64,000 nucleotides of DNA, taken from NCBI GenBank assembly GCA_016286205.1, contig JAEESF010000005.1, positions 101,794 through 165,793 of the forward strand. Reading direction: 5' to 3'. The notes under the pieces are model-generated. The model made no database searches. It worked only from the letters and a program-made list of their open reading frames with translations, and had not been told where the DNA came from. Positions 17,475 through 26,064 of the stretch are shown piece by piece (the stretch's first letter is position 1; each line of letters starts with the position of its first letter). Source of the DNA: Colicola sp016286205 (GTDB taxonomy: Bacteria > Bacteroidota > Bacteroidia > Bacteroidales > Paludibacteraceae). Made by a program: the position numbers and the translations under genes.

Positions 17475-17894
17475 CTACTTTTTCTGCGCCAATAGAATTA
17501 AATTTGGGAAAGCAGCTTTTGGCGTAGCCAAAGCCTTGATCTTGGCGGCAATAACCGGATCGAAGCCTTTCTTCTCTCCCGTAGCGGCCTGAGGTGTTTC
17601 CTCAGCGGCTGCAGGCACCAGAATCTTACGTACTTCGTCCATCGTCGGGTCTCCGCCTACCGGACAAGCCAGCCCATCTGTCGAACCGGCTTTGACGCAG
17701 GCTTCAGCAAAATTGCGGCAACCTGCGAATCCACAACCACCGCAGTTGGCACCCGGCAGAACGGCCTGCACCAAGTCGATGCGTGGATCTTCCTCCACTT
17801 TGAAGAACAGGCTGACAACATACAGCAGAATGGCTGCCAAGAGTGCTGTCACACCCAGAACTCCCATTGAAATTAGAATTAAAATCCAATCCAT
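17475..17894 (-). CDS. rnfB: Rnf complex subunit B, lacking the ferredoxin domains
   Basis: 139 residues: an N-terminal membrane helix, then DPRIDLVQAVLPGANCGGCGFAGC with a later CPVGGDPTMDEVRKIL, the single [4Fe-4S] Cys-rich domain. Bacteroides-type RnfB continues from here with several ferredoxin-like 4Fe-4S clusters to about 280-300 residues. Here the protein instead ends with a short Ala/Lys-rich tail (PKAAFPNLILLAQKK), and rnfC begins 3 nt later. The subunit that normally receives electrons from ferredoxin is therefore stripped to its membrane anchor and one cluster. Electron entry must differ, another protein must supply the clusters, or the complex is impaired. No frameshifted remainder is visible in the flanks. 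Confidence 0.9.
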   Translation of the reverse strand: MDWILILISMGVLGVTALLAAILLYVVSLFFKVEEDPRIDLVQAVLPGANCGGCGFAGCRNFAEACVKAGSTDGLACPVGGDPTMDEVRKILVPAAAEETPQAATGEKKGFDPVIAAKIKALATPKAAFPNLILLAQKK

Positions 17895-17928
17895 GTTTTT
17901 GAATGTTTATTTATGATTATTTATTTTA

Positions 17929-18342
17929 TTATCCTTTTCTGGCAATGAAAGAGAACTGCCGTTGCAGGCGGTGCTTGAAGACACCGAGACCTATATAATA
18001 TAGCGCAATCGCGCATAGCGAGAGCGTGCCTACAACTGCCTCGCTCCATTCGGTTGTGAAATCGAGAACGGCTATGACGGCCACCATCACGATGAAGGGC
18101 AATATATACGCCAGCAGTACGGCTCTCCATGCCAGTCGCTCGCGGACGGTCACTTCCACCATATCGCCGATATTCATCGGTGTGGCCATAACGGCTTCCA
18201 CCTGTTTCTGCTGGTGCTCGGACGACATACACATGCTCTGCGCCTTACACGAAGCGCAAGCACTCGATTGCGTGATCTCCACAGTCGCCTTTTCGCCGTC
18301 GATGCGGGTCACTATTCCGTTATGTCTGATCAGTTCGTCCAT
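17929..18342 (-). CDS. rseC: RseC-family membrane protein
   Basis: SoxR-reducing/RseC family protein of 137 residues. The N-terminal cytoplasmic beta-domain has clustered cysteines (SSACASCKAQSMC, about 27-39) probably holding a metal or redox centre, followed by two membrane helices (about 75-120). It is the first gene of the rnf operon, as is common in Bacteroidota, and probably assists assembly or redox maintenance of Rnf; that role is inferred from context. Confidence 0.9.
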   Translation of the reverse strand: MDELIRHNGIVTRIDGEKATVEITQSSACASCKAQSMCMSSEHQQKQVEAVMATPMNIGDMVEVTVRERLAWRAVLLAYILPFIVMVAVIAVLDFTTEWSEAVVGTLSLCAIALYYIGLGVFKHRLQRQFSFIARKG

Positions 18343-18374
18343 TCTTGGTGGGTATAGTCCACAAAATTAACTCG

Positions 18375-18405
18375 CAAAAGTACAAATAATTTTTCATTTG
18401 TGCAA
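18375..18405 (-). promoter_or_regulatory. Promoter of the rseC-rnf operon
   Basis: Complement of CAAAAGTA (18375-18382) gives the -7 box TACTTTTG, with 20 nt to TTG (complement at 18403-18405). It lies 33 nt upstream of the rseC ATG. Confidence 0.8.
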
Positions 18406-18473
18406 ATAGAAACATCAAAAATTACATTTTTGTATCAAATTCGTCAAAATATCCACTTTTTCGATAACTACGC

Positions 18474-18504
18474 TTGCGTAGTTGAAAAAGAATTCGTACC
18501 TTTG
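18474..18504 (+). promoter_or_regulatory. Promoter of ftsK
   Basis: TTG at 18474-18476, 20 nt, TACCTTTG at 18497-18504, ending 20 nt before the ftsK ATG. Divergent from the rnf promoter 70 nt away. Confidence 0.8.
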
Positions 18505-18524
18505 CGTCGTAAATTTAGGATATT

Positions 18525-21119
18525 ATGCCCCGACACTCAAGCAAAGCAGAAAATACTGAGTTTCCTCGCAGTCAGGAAAGAGCCATCAAAGTGGAGAAAG
18601 AGAGCTTCTGGATGGCTACCAAACGTGTGTTACAGGACCGTCGTACGCAGACCATTTTGGGATTGCTGCTATTGACGTTTGCCCTGTTGGCCGTACTGGC
18701 GTATGTCAGTTTTCTTTTCACCGGAACGGCCGACCAGTCGATTCTGGAACTGGACCGTGCGGGCCGTGTGGCCAATCGTAATTCGATACGCAATCTGCTG
18801 GGCTTGCCGGGTGCTATGCTGGGCCGATTCATGCTGGATGGCAGTTTTGGATTTGTCAGTATCATCATCGCCCTGATGCTCGGAGCCTATGGCTTGCGGC
18901 TCATGCGCGCACTGAAGGATATTCCGGCCTTGCGTATTTTCCTGAGTAGCGCTTTCTGGGTACTCTGGGGTTCGGCTGCTTTGGGTTTTGTTCATCAAAT
19001 GTTGCCAGTGGGTACCTATCCCTACCGTTGGGGTGGAGCTTTCGGTAAGGCCGCTTCGGCTTGGCTGATCAGTTATATCAATATCGTTGGTACCGTAGTC
19101 GGTCTATTACTGGTGCTGGCTATTTTTTTGATTGTGACCGATCCGAAATTCATCGACCGCTGCAAGTCGTTTGGTGCGTGGTTTGTAGGGCTTTTCCGTC
19201 GCAAGAAGAAAGAACCGACCGTGGATGGCGAACTGATTGAGGATATTCCGCAGACGCCGGAGAACGAAAGCGAATCGGACGAACCGACTGACGAGATAGT
19301 GATTGACATCGAGGCCGCTCAAAAACAAGACGGTGAGCCGGGGGACGAAGTGCCGCTGACGATTGAGCCTATCGAGAACGAACCGGAGCCGGAAGAAGAA
19401 ATTCCGGACGACGGAGGTCCTTCGGACGGCACGCTGACTGACCTGATGCAGAAGGAAGAGGCGGTTGGCAAGAAGGCGGAGCAGAATGATGCTGAACTGG
19501 AAATCAAAGATGTCATCGAGGACAAACTATATGACAAAGATCCCGACAAGATTCTGGAGAAACTGGGCCCGTATGACCCACGTAAGGACTTGGAGTTCTT
19601 CAAGTTTCCGAGCCTGAATCTGCTGAAGGTGTATGACAACGAGTCGGCACCGGTTATCAACGAGGAGGAGCAACGCGCCAACGGTGCGCGCATCATCACC
19701 ACGCTGCGTAACTATGGCATCGAGATTGAGTCTATCAAGGCCACAGTGGGCCCGACTGTCACACTCTACGAGATTGTGCCGAAAGCGGGTGTTCGCGTAG
19801 CGAAAATCCAGGCTCTAGAGAACGATATCATGCTCAGTTTGAGTGCTACGGGAATCCGTATCATCGCGCCTATGCCGGGCAAGGGAACCATCGGAATAGA
19901 GGTGCCTAACGAGAAACCGCAAGTTGTTTCCATGCACTCTGTCATCGCCAGCAAGCGATTCCAGGAAGAGCAGAAAATGAAATTGCCTGTAGCCTACGGA
20001 CGAACCATCACCAACGAGGTCTTCATGTTCGATTTGGCTAAGACGCCTCACTTGCTCGTAGCCGGTGCCACGGGTACGGGTAAATCGGTGGCTATCAATG
20101 CCATCATCACGTCGCTGTTGTACAAGAAGCACCCGGCTGAGTTGAAACTCGTCATGGTGGACCCGAAGATGGTTGAATTTGCGCCATACAAACCGCTGCT
20201 GAAGCATTATCTGGCGGCTATGCCCGATACCGATCCGGACCAAGTTGTTATCACCGATTGCGACAAAGTTATCACGACGCTCAATTCGCTGGTTATCGAG
20301 ATGGAGAACCGCTACAAACTGCTGATGGATGCCGGTGTGCGCAATCTGGAGGACTACAACGATAAGTTCGTTCGCCGTCGCCTGAATCCGAACAAATTGG
20401 TAGCGGACAGTCTGCATCATCAGTATCTGCCCTATATCGTCATCATCATCGATGAGTACGGCGACTTCATTATGCAGGCGGGCAAACAGGTGGAGACACC
20501 TATCGCACGTATCACACAGAAGGCGCGTGCCGTGGGTATGCACATGATTTTGGCTACTCAGCGTCCATCGGTTAATATAGTGACGGGTGTTATTAAAGCC
20601 AATATTCCGACGCGTATTGCGCTACGTACCCAATCGGTCATCGATAGTCGAACTGTGCTGGATGCGAAGGGCGCTGAGCAACTTATCGGACGAGGCGATT
20701 CGCTCTACGCAGGCAACGCCAGCATCACCCGTGTGCAGTGTGCATTCGTCGATACGCCCGAGGTGGATGAGATCGTTAAGCATATTTCCAAGCAGCAACG
20801 CTATACCGAACCATATCAGTTGCCTGAGTATGTGGGCGAAGGCGGTGAAGGCGAAGCGTTGGCACCGGGCAGCGTAGATATGAAGCGTCTGGATCCGATG
20901 TTTGCCGATGTGGCGCGTTATGTGGTTACCAAACAAGAGGGTTCTACCTCGCGTCTGCAGCGTGCGTTCGAGATTGGCTACAACCGTGCGGGCAAACTGA
21001 GTGATCAACTCGAGGCGGCCGGTATCGTTGGTCCTAACAAAGGCCCGAAGGGACGCGACGTGCTGATTCAGGATTTGGATCAGTTGGACAAACTGCTCGA
21101 AGAATTAGGTGTAAAATAA
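18525..21119 (+). CDS. ftsK: DNA translocase FtsK
   Basis: Septal DNA pump that clears and resolves chromosome termini during division. It has 864 residues: four N-terminal membrane helices (about 40-210) and an acidic low-complexity linker (about 225-340, rich in Glu/Asp/Pro). The RecA-like motor carries Walker A GATGTGKS (about 515-522) and a Walker B-like IVIIIDEYGDF. The C-terminal winged-helix gamma domain (GSTSRLQRAFEIGYNRAGKL) reads polar sequences. Bacteroidota commonly place lolA straight after ftsK; here an LRR gene intervenes. Confidence 0.96.
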   Translation: MPRHSSKAENTEFPRSQERAIKVEKESFWMATKRVLQDRRTQTILGLLLLTFALLAVLAYVSFLFTGTADQSILELDRAGRVANRNSIRNLLGLPGAMLGRFMLDGSFGFVSIIIALMLGAYGLRLMRALKDIPALRIFLSSAFWVLWGSAALGFVHQMLPVGTYPYRWGGAFGKAASAWLISYINIVGTVVGLLLVLAIFLIVTDPKFIDRCKSFGAWFVGLFRRKKKEPTVDGELIEDIPQTPENESESDEPTDEIVIDIEAAQKQDGEPGDEVPLTIEPIENEPEPEEEIPDDGGPSDGTLTDLMQKEEAVGKKAEQNDAELEIKDVIEDKLYDKDPDKILEKLGPYDPRKDLEFFKFPSLNLLKVYDNESAPVINEEEQRANGARIITTLRNYGIEIESIKATVGPTVTLYEIVPKAGVRVAKIQALENDIMLSLSATGIRIIAPMPGKGTIGIEVPNEKPQVVSMHSVIASKRFQEEQKMKLPVAYGRTITNEVFMFDLAKTPHLLVAGATGTGKSVAINAIITSLLYKKHPAELKLVMVDPKMVEFAPYKPLLKHYLAAMPDTDPDQVVITDCDKVITTLNSLVIEMENRYKLLMDAGVRNLEDYNDKFVRRRLNPNKLVADSLHHQYLPYIVIIIDEYGDFIMQAGKQVETPIARITQKARAVGMHMILATQRPSVNIVTGVIKANIPTRIALRTQSVIDSRTVLDAKGAEQLIGRGDSLYAGNASITRVQCAFVDTPEVDEIVKHISKQQRYTEPYQLPEYVGEGGEGEALAPGSVDMKRLDPMFADVARYVVTKQEGSTSRLQRAFEIGYNRAGKLSDQLEAAGIVGPNKGPKGRDVLIQDLDQLDKLLEELGVK

Positions 21120-21134
21120 ATATTTAGTATGTAT

Positions 21135-23498
21135 ATGAAAAAGTTTTCTCTCGCACTGCTGGCGTTGTTGGTCAGCACAGGCGTTTTTGCTGAGATAGCC
21201 AAAGTGGATAGTCTGTACTATTCTTTTGGCTCGACTACGGCTCAAGTGGTATCAGACCAGAACTCGGACACGTATATCAATTATGTCTCGGTCCGCGTGC
21301 CGGCTACCGTGACCTACAACGATTATACCTACGCCGTTACTTCTATCGGCTCGAGTGCATTTAAGAATAGCACCAATCTGCAGTCGGCAGTTTTGCCGTC
21401 CTCGCTCACCAGTATTGGTCAAAGCGCTTTCTACGGCTGTTCCAGGCTGGCCAGCGTCAATCTGGAGGAGGGCTTAACTACTATCAATTCCGAGGCTTTT
21501 CGTTACTGTAATCTCAGTTCTATCACGATTCCTAGTACCGTAACCAGTATCGATAATTACGCGTTCCAGAACAACCCGCTTACTTCGGTTACGTGGTGTC
21601 CGGTGAACTGTTCTATCGGTACGGGAAGTTATGCGCCGTTCTATAGCACTGAGTCCAAGATTACCTCTTTTGCCTTTGGCAACAGCGTGCAGACAGTGCC
21701 TGCTCAATTGTGCCGATACATGAGCAAAATAGACTCTGTCTATCTGCCGCCATCAGTTAGTTCGTTGGGTCAATATGCGTTCCAATACTGCTCGTCGCTC
21801 AAGTCGATTAACTTGCCTGCTACGCAGAAAACATTGCCTATCGGTTTCTTCTACGGCTGTTCTTCGTTGGAGTCCATCCAACTGCCGGCCACGCTGACGA
21901 CTATCAGTCAGGAGGCTTTCTATAACTGCACGAGCCTCAAGTCTATTACCCTGCACGAAGGACTGACTACTATCAATTCAGAGGCCTTCCGTTATTGTAA
22001 ACTCAGTTCCGTCACTATCCCGAGCACGGTAACAACTATCGGTGCAAAGGCTTTCCAAGATAATCCGCTTACTTCGGTGACATGGCTGCCGCTAACGTGC
22101 TCTATTGGTACTTCTTCGGATGCGCCGTTCTACAACAGTTCTTTGGCAATCACTTCTTTCACTTTTGGTGACAGCGTGCAAGCGGTGCCGGCATATATAT
22201 GCTATAGGATGAGCCAGTTGGATACCATCGTGCTACCGCCTTCGGTGAAATCGCTGGGTGAGTATGCGTTCTATTCCTGCACGAACCTCAAGTCCATCAA
22301 TCTGCCTGTAGCGCAGAAGACGATTCCTTCCAATTTCTTGGCTTATTGCTCCTCGCTAGAGTCCATTGAACTGCCGGCCACGTTGACAAATATCAATACG
22401 GATGCTTTCTATTACTGTAGCAAATTAAGCAGTATCAACTTGCCGGAAGGACTGACTACTATCAGTTCAGAGGCATTCCGTTACTGTAAACTGGACTCCA
22501 TCACTATTCCGAGTACGGTTACTACAATCGGAAACAAGGCTTTCCAGGACAACCCGCTGACTTCGGTGACTTGGCTGCCGCTAACGTGTAGTATTGGCAC
22601 TTCTTCGGATGCGCCGTTCTACGGCAGTCCTTCGGCAATCACCTCTGTCACGTTTGGCGATCAAGTAGAGATTATTCCTAATTACTTGTGTTACAAGATG
22701 TTGCGACTCGATACAATCGTCCTGCCGCAGAACCTAAAGACCATTGGCAATTATGCCTTCTATTACTGTTCTGCACTCAAGGGTGTGGAAATACCGGCAT
22801 CGGTAACATTGGTTGCCAGAAACTCCTTCTCGTATTGCCAGGCACTGAAGTCCTTCACCTTCCCGGAAGGCATCACGACGGTTGCTACTGAAGTGCTGGA
22901 AGGCTGTTCGGCGTTGGAAGAAGTGTTTATCCCTGCTTCCGTCACTACTATCAATTCAGATGCGTTCTATAACTGCTCCAAGCTGATGGCGATTCATAAC
23001 TACGCAATCACGCCGCAGACCATCACCGAGCAGACGGTTTACAATGTGGACAAATCTACTTGTATACTCTACGTGCCGATGGACTATATCGACCTCTATC
23101 GCGAAAAAGCGGTGTGGAAAGATTTCCTCCATATCGTAGGCGTGGCCACCGATTTGCAGTTTGAGGACCAATTGGTTCAAGTTAGTTATTACAGACAGGA
23201 CAGCTCGCTCCATTATATGGAAGCGCAGCACTGGCAGGTACCGCACGCACCGTATATCCAGGGCTTCACGTTCCTTCGCTGGCGTGTGATGCCAAGCGAT
23301 GATTTGGCCGATGGCATCGTGCTACAGGCTGTTTACGAATCGAACGAACCTACGCCTAATCCGGCGCCTGTTGTGGTCAATCCTGCCAATTCGGCACAGA
23401 AATTGTTACGTGAGGGTAACGTCTATATTTTGCGTGACGACCGAATGTACACCATCACCGGTGCCCGGACGGCCGATCCGCAGCCCAAACAACAATGA
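21135..23498 (+). CDS. Secreted BspA-like leucine-rich repeat protein
   Basis: About 787 residues from MKKFSLALLALLVSTGVFA, a signal peptide; an ATG 6 nt upstream also exists. It has LRR_5 (BspA/TpLRR) repeats of the form LPxTLTxIxxxAFYxCSxLxSI, arranged in three larger blocks of about 162 residues that recur at DNA level near 21477, 21963 and 22452. After the LRRs comes a beta domain and then LLREGNVYILRDDRMYTITG, a C-terminal motif also found in the protein at 56619-57440. Probably surface-exposed and adhesive. It overlaps the next gene by 4 nt (ATGA), so it is coupled to the LolA-like gene. Confidence 0.86.
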   Translation: MKKFSLALLALLVSTGVFAEIAKVDSLYYSFGSTTAQVVSDQNSDTYINYVSVRVPATVTYNDYTYAVTSIGSSAFKNSTNLQSAVLPSSLTSIGQSAFYGCSRLASVNLEEGLTTINSEAFRYCNLSSITIPSTVTSIDNYAFQNNPLTSVTWCPVNCSIGTGSYAPFYSTESKITSFAFGNSVQTVPAQLCRYMSKIDSVYLPPSVSSLGQYAFQYCSSLKSINLPATQKTLPIGFFYGCSSLESIQLPATLTTISQEAFYNCTSLKSITLHEGLTTINSEAFRYCKLSSVTIPSTVTTIGAKAFQDNPLTSVTWLPLTCSIGTSSDAPFYNSSLAITSFTFGDSVQAVPAYICYRMSQLDTIVLPPSVKSLGEYAFYSCTNLKSINLPVAQKTIPSNFLAYCSSLESIELPATLTNINTDAFYYCSKLSSINLPEGLTTISSEAFRYCKLDSITIPSTVTTIGNKAFQDNPLTSVTWLPLTCSIGTSSDAPFYGSPSAITSVTFGDQVEIIPNYLCYKMLRLDTIVLPQNLKTIGNYAFYYCSALKGVEIPASVTLVARNSFSYCQALKSFTFPEGITTVATEVLEGCSALEEVFIPASVTTINSDAFYNCSKLMAIHNYAITPQTITEQTVYNVDKSTCILYVPMDYIDLYREKAVWKDFLHIVGVATDLQFEDQLVQVSYYRQDSSLHYMEAQHWQVPHAPYIQGFTFLRWRVMPSDDLADGIVLQAVYESNEPTPNPAPVVVNPANSAQKLLREGNVYILRDDRMYTITGARTADPQPKQQ

Positions 23499-24058
23499 AA
23501 ACATTATTAGTCATATTGACAGTGCTCAATTCGTTTTTGACGAATCTGGAGCAAAAGACACTGCAGTCTGATTTCACTGTGACGGTTAGCGAAGAGGTCA
23601 ATGCACCTATGAACTACCCCGGTACGGTCACTATGCACGGACGCAATTTCCTGCTGGCGATGTTCGGTATCGAAGCGGCCTACGACGGCAAGACGCTGTA
23701 TATGTATGCCGGCGATACGGACGAGTTGACGCTGAGTAATCCTACCGAGCAAGAACTGCGTGAGGCCAATCCTTTCCTCTACGCTCAGGCATTGGTCGGC
23801 GTATGCAATACTACCGAACGTAGCAGCAACGATGGCACGCAAACTATCATCACGCTGACGCCCAAGGACCAGTCGATCGGCATCAACCGATTTGTGCTGC
23901 GTGTGCGCAACAGCGACCTCATACCGCTGCAAGTGGAAATCAAGGAAGGCAAGAAGATGACGACGCTCAAACTCAAAAATCCGCGTTTCGTCTCTGCCCA
24001 GCCCAAATATATTATCGAAGCAGAACCATCCACCTACGTGAATGATATGCGATTCTAA
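23495..24058 (+). CDS. LolA-like outer-membrane lipoprotein carrier
   Basis: 187 residues with a short N-terminal hydrophobic segment (MKTLLVILTVLNSFLTN) and a LolA/LolB-like half-barrel: repeated strands such as TVTMHGRNFLLAMFGIEAAYDGKTLYMY and TIITLTPKDQSIGINRFVLRVR. It would carry lipoproteins across the periplasm. The assignment rests on fold-like pattern and on the usual ftsK-lolA neighbourhood in Bacteroidota; sequence identity to enteric LolA is low. Start overlaps the LRR gene stop (ATGA). Confidence 0.75.
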   Translation: MKTLLVILTVLNSFLTNLEQKTLQSDFTVTVSEEVNAPMNYPGTVTMHGRNFLLAMFGIEAAYDGKTLYMYAGDTDELTLSNPTEQELREANPFLYAQALVGVCNTTERSSNDGTQTIITLTPKDQSIGINRFVLRVRNSDLIPLQVEIKEGKKMTTLKLKNPRFVSAQPKYIIEAEPSTYVNDMRF

Positions 24059-24078
24059 GAGCTAACAACAAACCATAC

Positions 24079-25011
24079 ATGAATAGAGTTAAATGTCTGA
24101 TTATCGGTAGCGGTCCTGCGGGTTACACGGCTGCCATCTACGCTTCGCGTGCTAACTTGCAACCCGTTTTGATTGAAGGTCCCCAGTTGGGCGGCCAGTT
24201 GATGACGACTACCGAGGTAGAGAATTTTCCCGGTTACCCGGAGGGTGTTGAACCGTTCCAGATGATGGACGATATGCGTCGCCAGGCCGAGCGCTTTGGT
24301 ACGCAGTTTGTCTCGGGTATAGTGACCAAAGTCGATTTCTCGGTTAGTCCCAAGCGCGTGATTGTAGAGGACGAGCAGGAGTTTGAAGCCGATGCAGTCA
24401 TCATCGCTACGGGCGCCAGCGCCAAGTATCTGGGACTGGAGAGCGAACGTACCTATCGTGGACGTGGCGTGAGTGCTTGCGCTACATGCGACGGTTTCTT
24501 CTATCGCAAAAAGACCGTGGCTGTGGTTGGCGGTGGCGATACGGCCTGCGAAGAGGCTAACTACCTCAGCGGTCTGTGCGAGAAAGTCTATATGATTGTC
24601 CGCAAGCCGTTCCTACGTGCCTCGCAAATTATGCAAGAGCGCGTGCTGAACAATCCTAAGATTGAGGTCCTTTTCGAGCATAACACCCTACAACTGACGG
24701 GCGAGAACAAGGTGCAAGGTGCTGACTTGATCTATCGCAAAGGCGAACCGGACGAGGAGATTCGTCACATAGCTATTGACGGTTTCTTCCTGGCTATCGG
24801 TCATCATCCTAATACCGAACTCTTCAAGCCGTTTGTTGATTGCGATGCCGAAGGCTTTATCCGTACGAAACCAGGCACGCCCTGTACGAACGTGCCCGGT
24901 GTGTTTGCCGCAGGCGATTGTGCCGACCCGCATTATCGTCAGGCCGTGGTGGCGGCCGGTAGCGGAGCCATGGCGGCTATCGAGGCGGATAAATTTATCA
25001 AGAGTCTCTGA
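24079..25011 (+). CDS. trxB: Thioredoxin-disulfide reductase
   Basis: NADPH-dependent flavoenzyme that reduces thioredoxin. 310 residues, with the FAD fold IIGSGPAGYTAAIYASR at the N-terminus, redox-active CATC (134-137) in VSACATCDGFF, NADPH fold VAVVGGGDTACEEA, and C-terminal VPGVFAAGDCADPHYRQ. Complete and of normal length. The stop is immediately followed by the stop of convergent korB with no intervening base. Confidence 0.96.
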   Translation: MNRVKCLIIGSGPAGYTAAIYASRANLQPVLIEGPQLGGQLMTTTEVENFPGYPEGVEPFQMMDDMRRQAERFGTQFVSGIVTKVDFSVSPKRVIVEDEQEFEADAVIIATGASAKYLGLESERTYRGRGVSACATCDGFFYRKKTVAVVGGGDTACEEANYLSGLCEKVYMIVRKPFLRASQIMQERVLNNPKIEVLFEHNTLQLTGENKVQGADLIYRKGEPDEEIRHIAIDGFFLAIGHHPNTELFKPFVDCDAEGFIRTKPGTPCTNVPGVFAAGDCADPHYRQAVVAAGSGAMAAIEADKFIKSL

Positions 25012-26046
25012 TTACATCTGCCACTGTTCTAGGGTGGTGGTCAGTTCATCAAAGGTGCGTGCTTTAGCTGAGGCGCGCACTTCTTGTATCTGGCGGTTGA
25101 CTGCTTCATCGTATGTCTCCGCTTCCACATTGCGAATCACGCCCAGCGCTACCGGCAGCGTGAACTCGGCGTTCTGATTGCTGACGTCGGTGAAGCGTTC
25201 TTGTCCCATCAGCGCCAACAGACGGTGCAGAGTGGGGTCTTGCTGATGCGCATCGTGGATGAGTACACGCGGATCGTCGGCGCTGACGATGATGATGCGC
25301 GGAACGAAAGTCGTCGGGTCTATTTCTACAGCCAGACCTTTGTCTTGGTCCTTACCGAAAATCATTTTCTCGCCGTGGCGTAGTATGATGGAGTGCTCGG
25401 CTCGTTGTTCGCGGTCGGCTATCCACGCGTGCGTACCATTATTAAATATGACGCAGTTGACCAGACACTCGACGATGGACGCGCCCTTATGCTGCTGTGC
25501 AGCAACCATACAATCGACGGTGGTCGGCATATCTACGTCCAGCGTGCGGGCAAAGAATGTGCCGCGTGCGCCCAGTACCAGTTCGGCCGGAATGAATGGT
25601 CGTTCTACGGTGCCGAAAGGTGACGATTTGCTGACAAATCCCTTGGCGCTGGTAGGCGAATACTGACCTTTGGTCAGACCGTAGATGCGGTTGTTGAACA
25701 TACACACATTCAGGTCCACATTACGGCGTATCTCGTGTATAAAGTGGTTTCCACCAATCGCAAGACAGTCGCCATCGCCCGACATCTGCCAAACGGTCAG
25801 TTCCGGATGACTGGTCTTGACACCGGTTGCCACAGCACCGCCACGACCGTGAATGGTGTTAAACCCGTAGGTATTCAGATAGTGCGGCATACGGCTGGAG
25901 CAGCCTATTCCGCTTATCACAGCCACATTATGCGGCGCGATGCCTATCTGGGCCATGGCTTTTTGCAGGGCCATGCAGATAGCGTGGTCACCGCAACCCG
26001 GGCAGAATCGTACGTATTGATCCGATTTGAATTCAGAAGCTTCCAT
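25012..26046 (-). CDS. korB: 2-oxoglutarate:ferredoxin oxidoreductase, beta subunit
   Basis: Thiamine-pyrophosphate subunit of 2-oxoacid:ferredoxin oxidoreductase, forming succinyl-CoA and reduced ferredoxin, or running in reverse in an incomplete TCA cycle. 344 residues. It has FCPGCGDH (14-21), and a TPP/Mg motif starting SGDGDCLAIGGNH (about 89-101) and continuing to NRIYGLTKGQYSPTS. The 2-oxoglutarate specificity is inferred from the family (KorB-like length and its pairing with a fused gamma-alpha KorA). Co-transcribed with korA; the 18-nt spacer is made of GGTTAGGGGTTAG words. Confidence 0.92.
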   Translation of the reverse strand: MEASEFKSDQYVRFCPGCGDHAICMALQKAMAQIGIAPHNVAVISGIGCSSRMPHYLNTYGFNTIHGRGGAVATGVKTSHPELTVWQMSGDGDCLAIGGNHFIHEIRRNVDLNVCMFNNRIYGLTKGQYSPTSAKGFVSKSSPFGTVERPFIPAELVLGARGTFFARTLDVDMPTTVDCMVAAQQHKGASIVECLVNCVIFNNGTHAWIADREQRAEHSIILRHGEKMIFGKDQDKGLAVEIDPTTFVPRIIIVSADDPRVLIHDAHQQDPTLHRLLALMGQERFTDVSNQNAEFTLPVALGVIRNVEAETYDEAVNRQIQEVRASAKARTFDELTTTLEQWQM

Positions 26047-26064
26047 GATAAAAACGGTTAGGGG

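Noticed and set aside
26047..26064. Telomere-like GGTTAGGGGTTAG array
   Set aside because: It is a short degenerate word run in the 18-nt korB-korA spacer, like other spacers in this genome, not a structural telomere.
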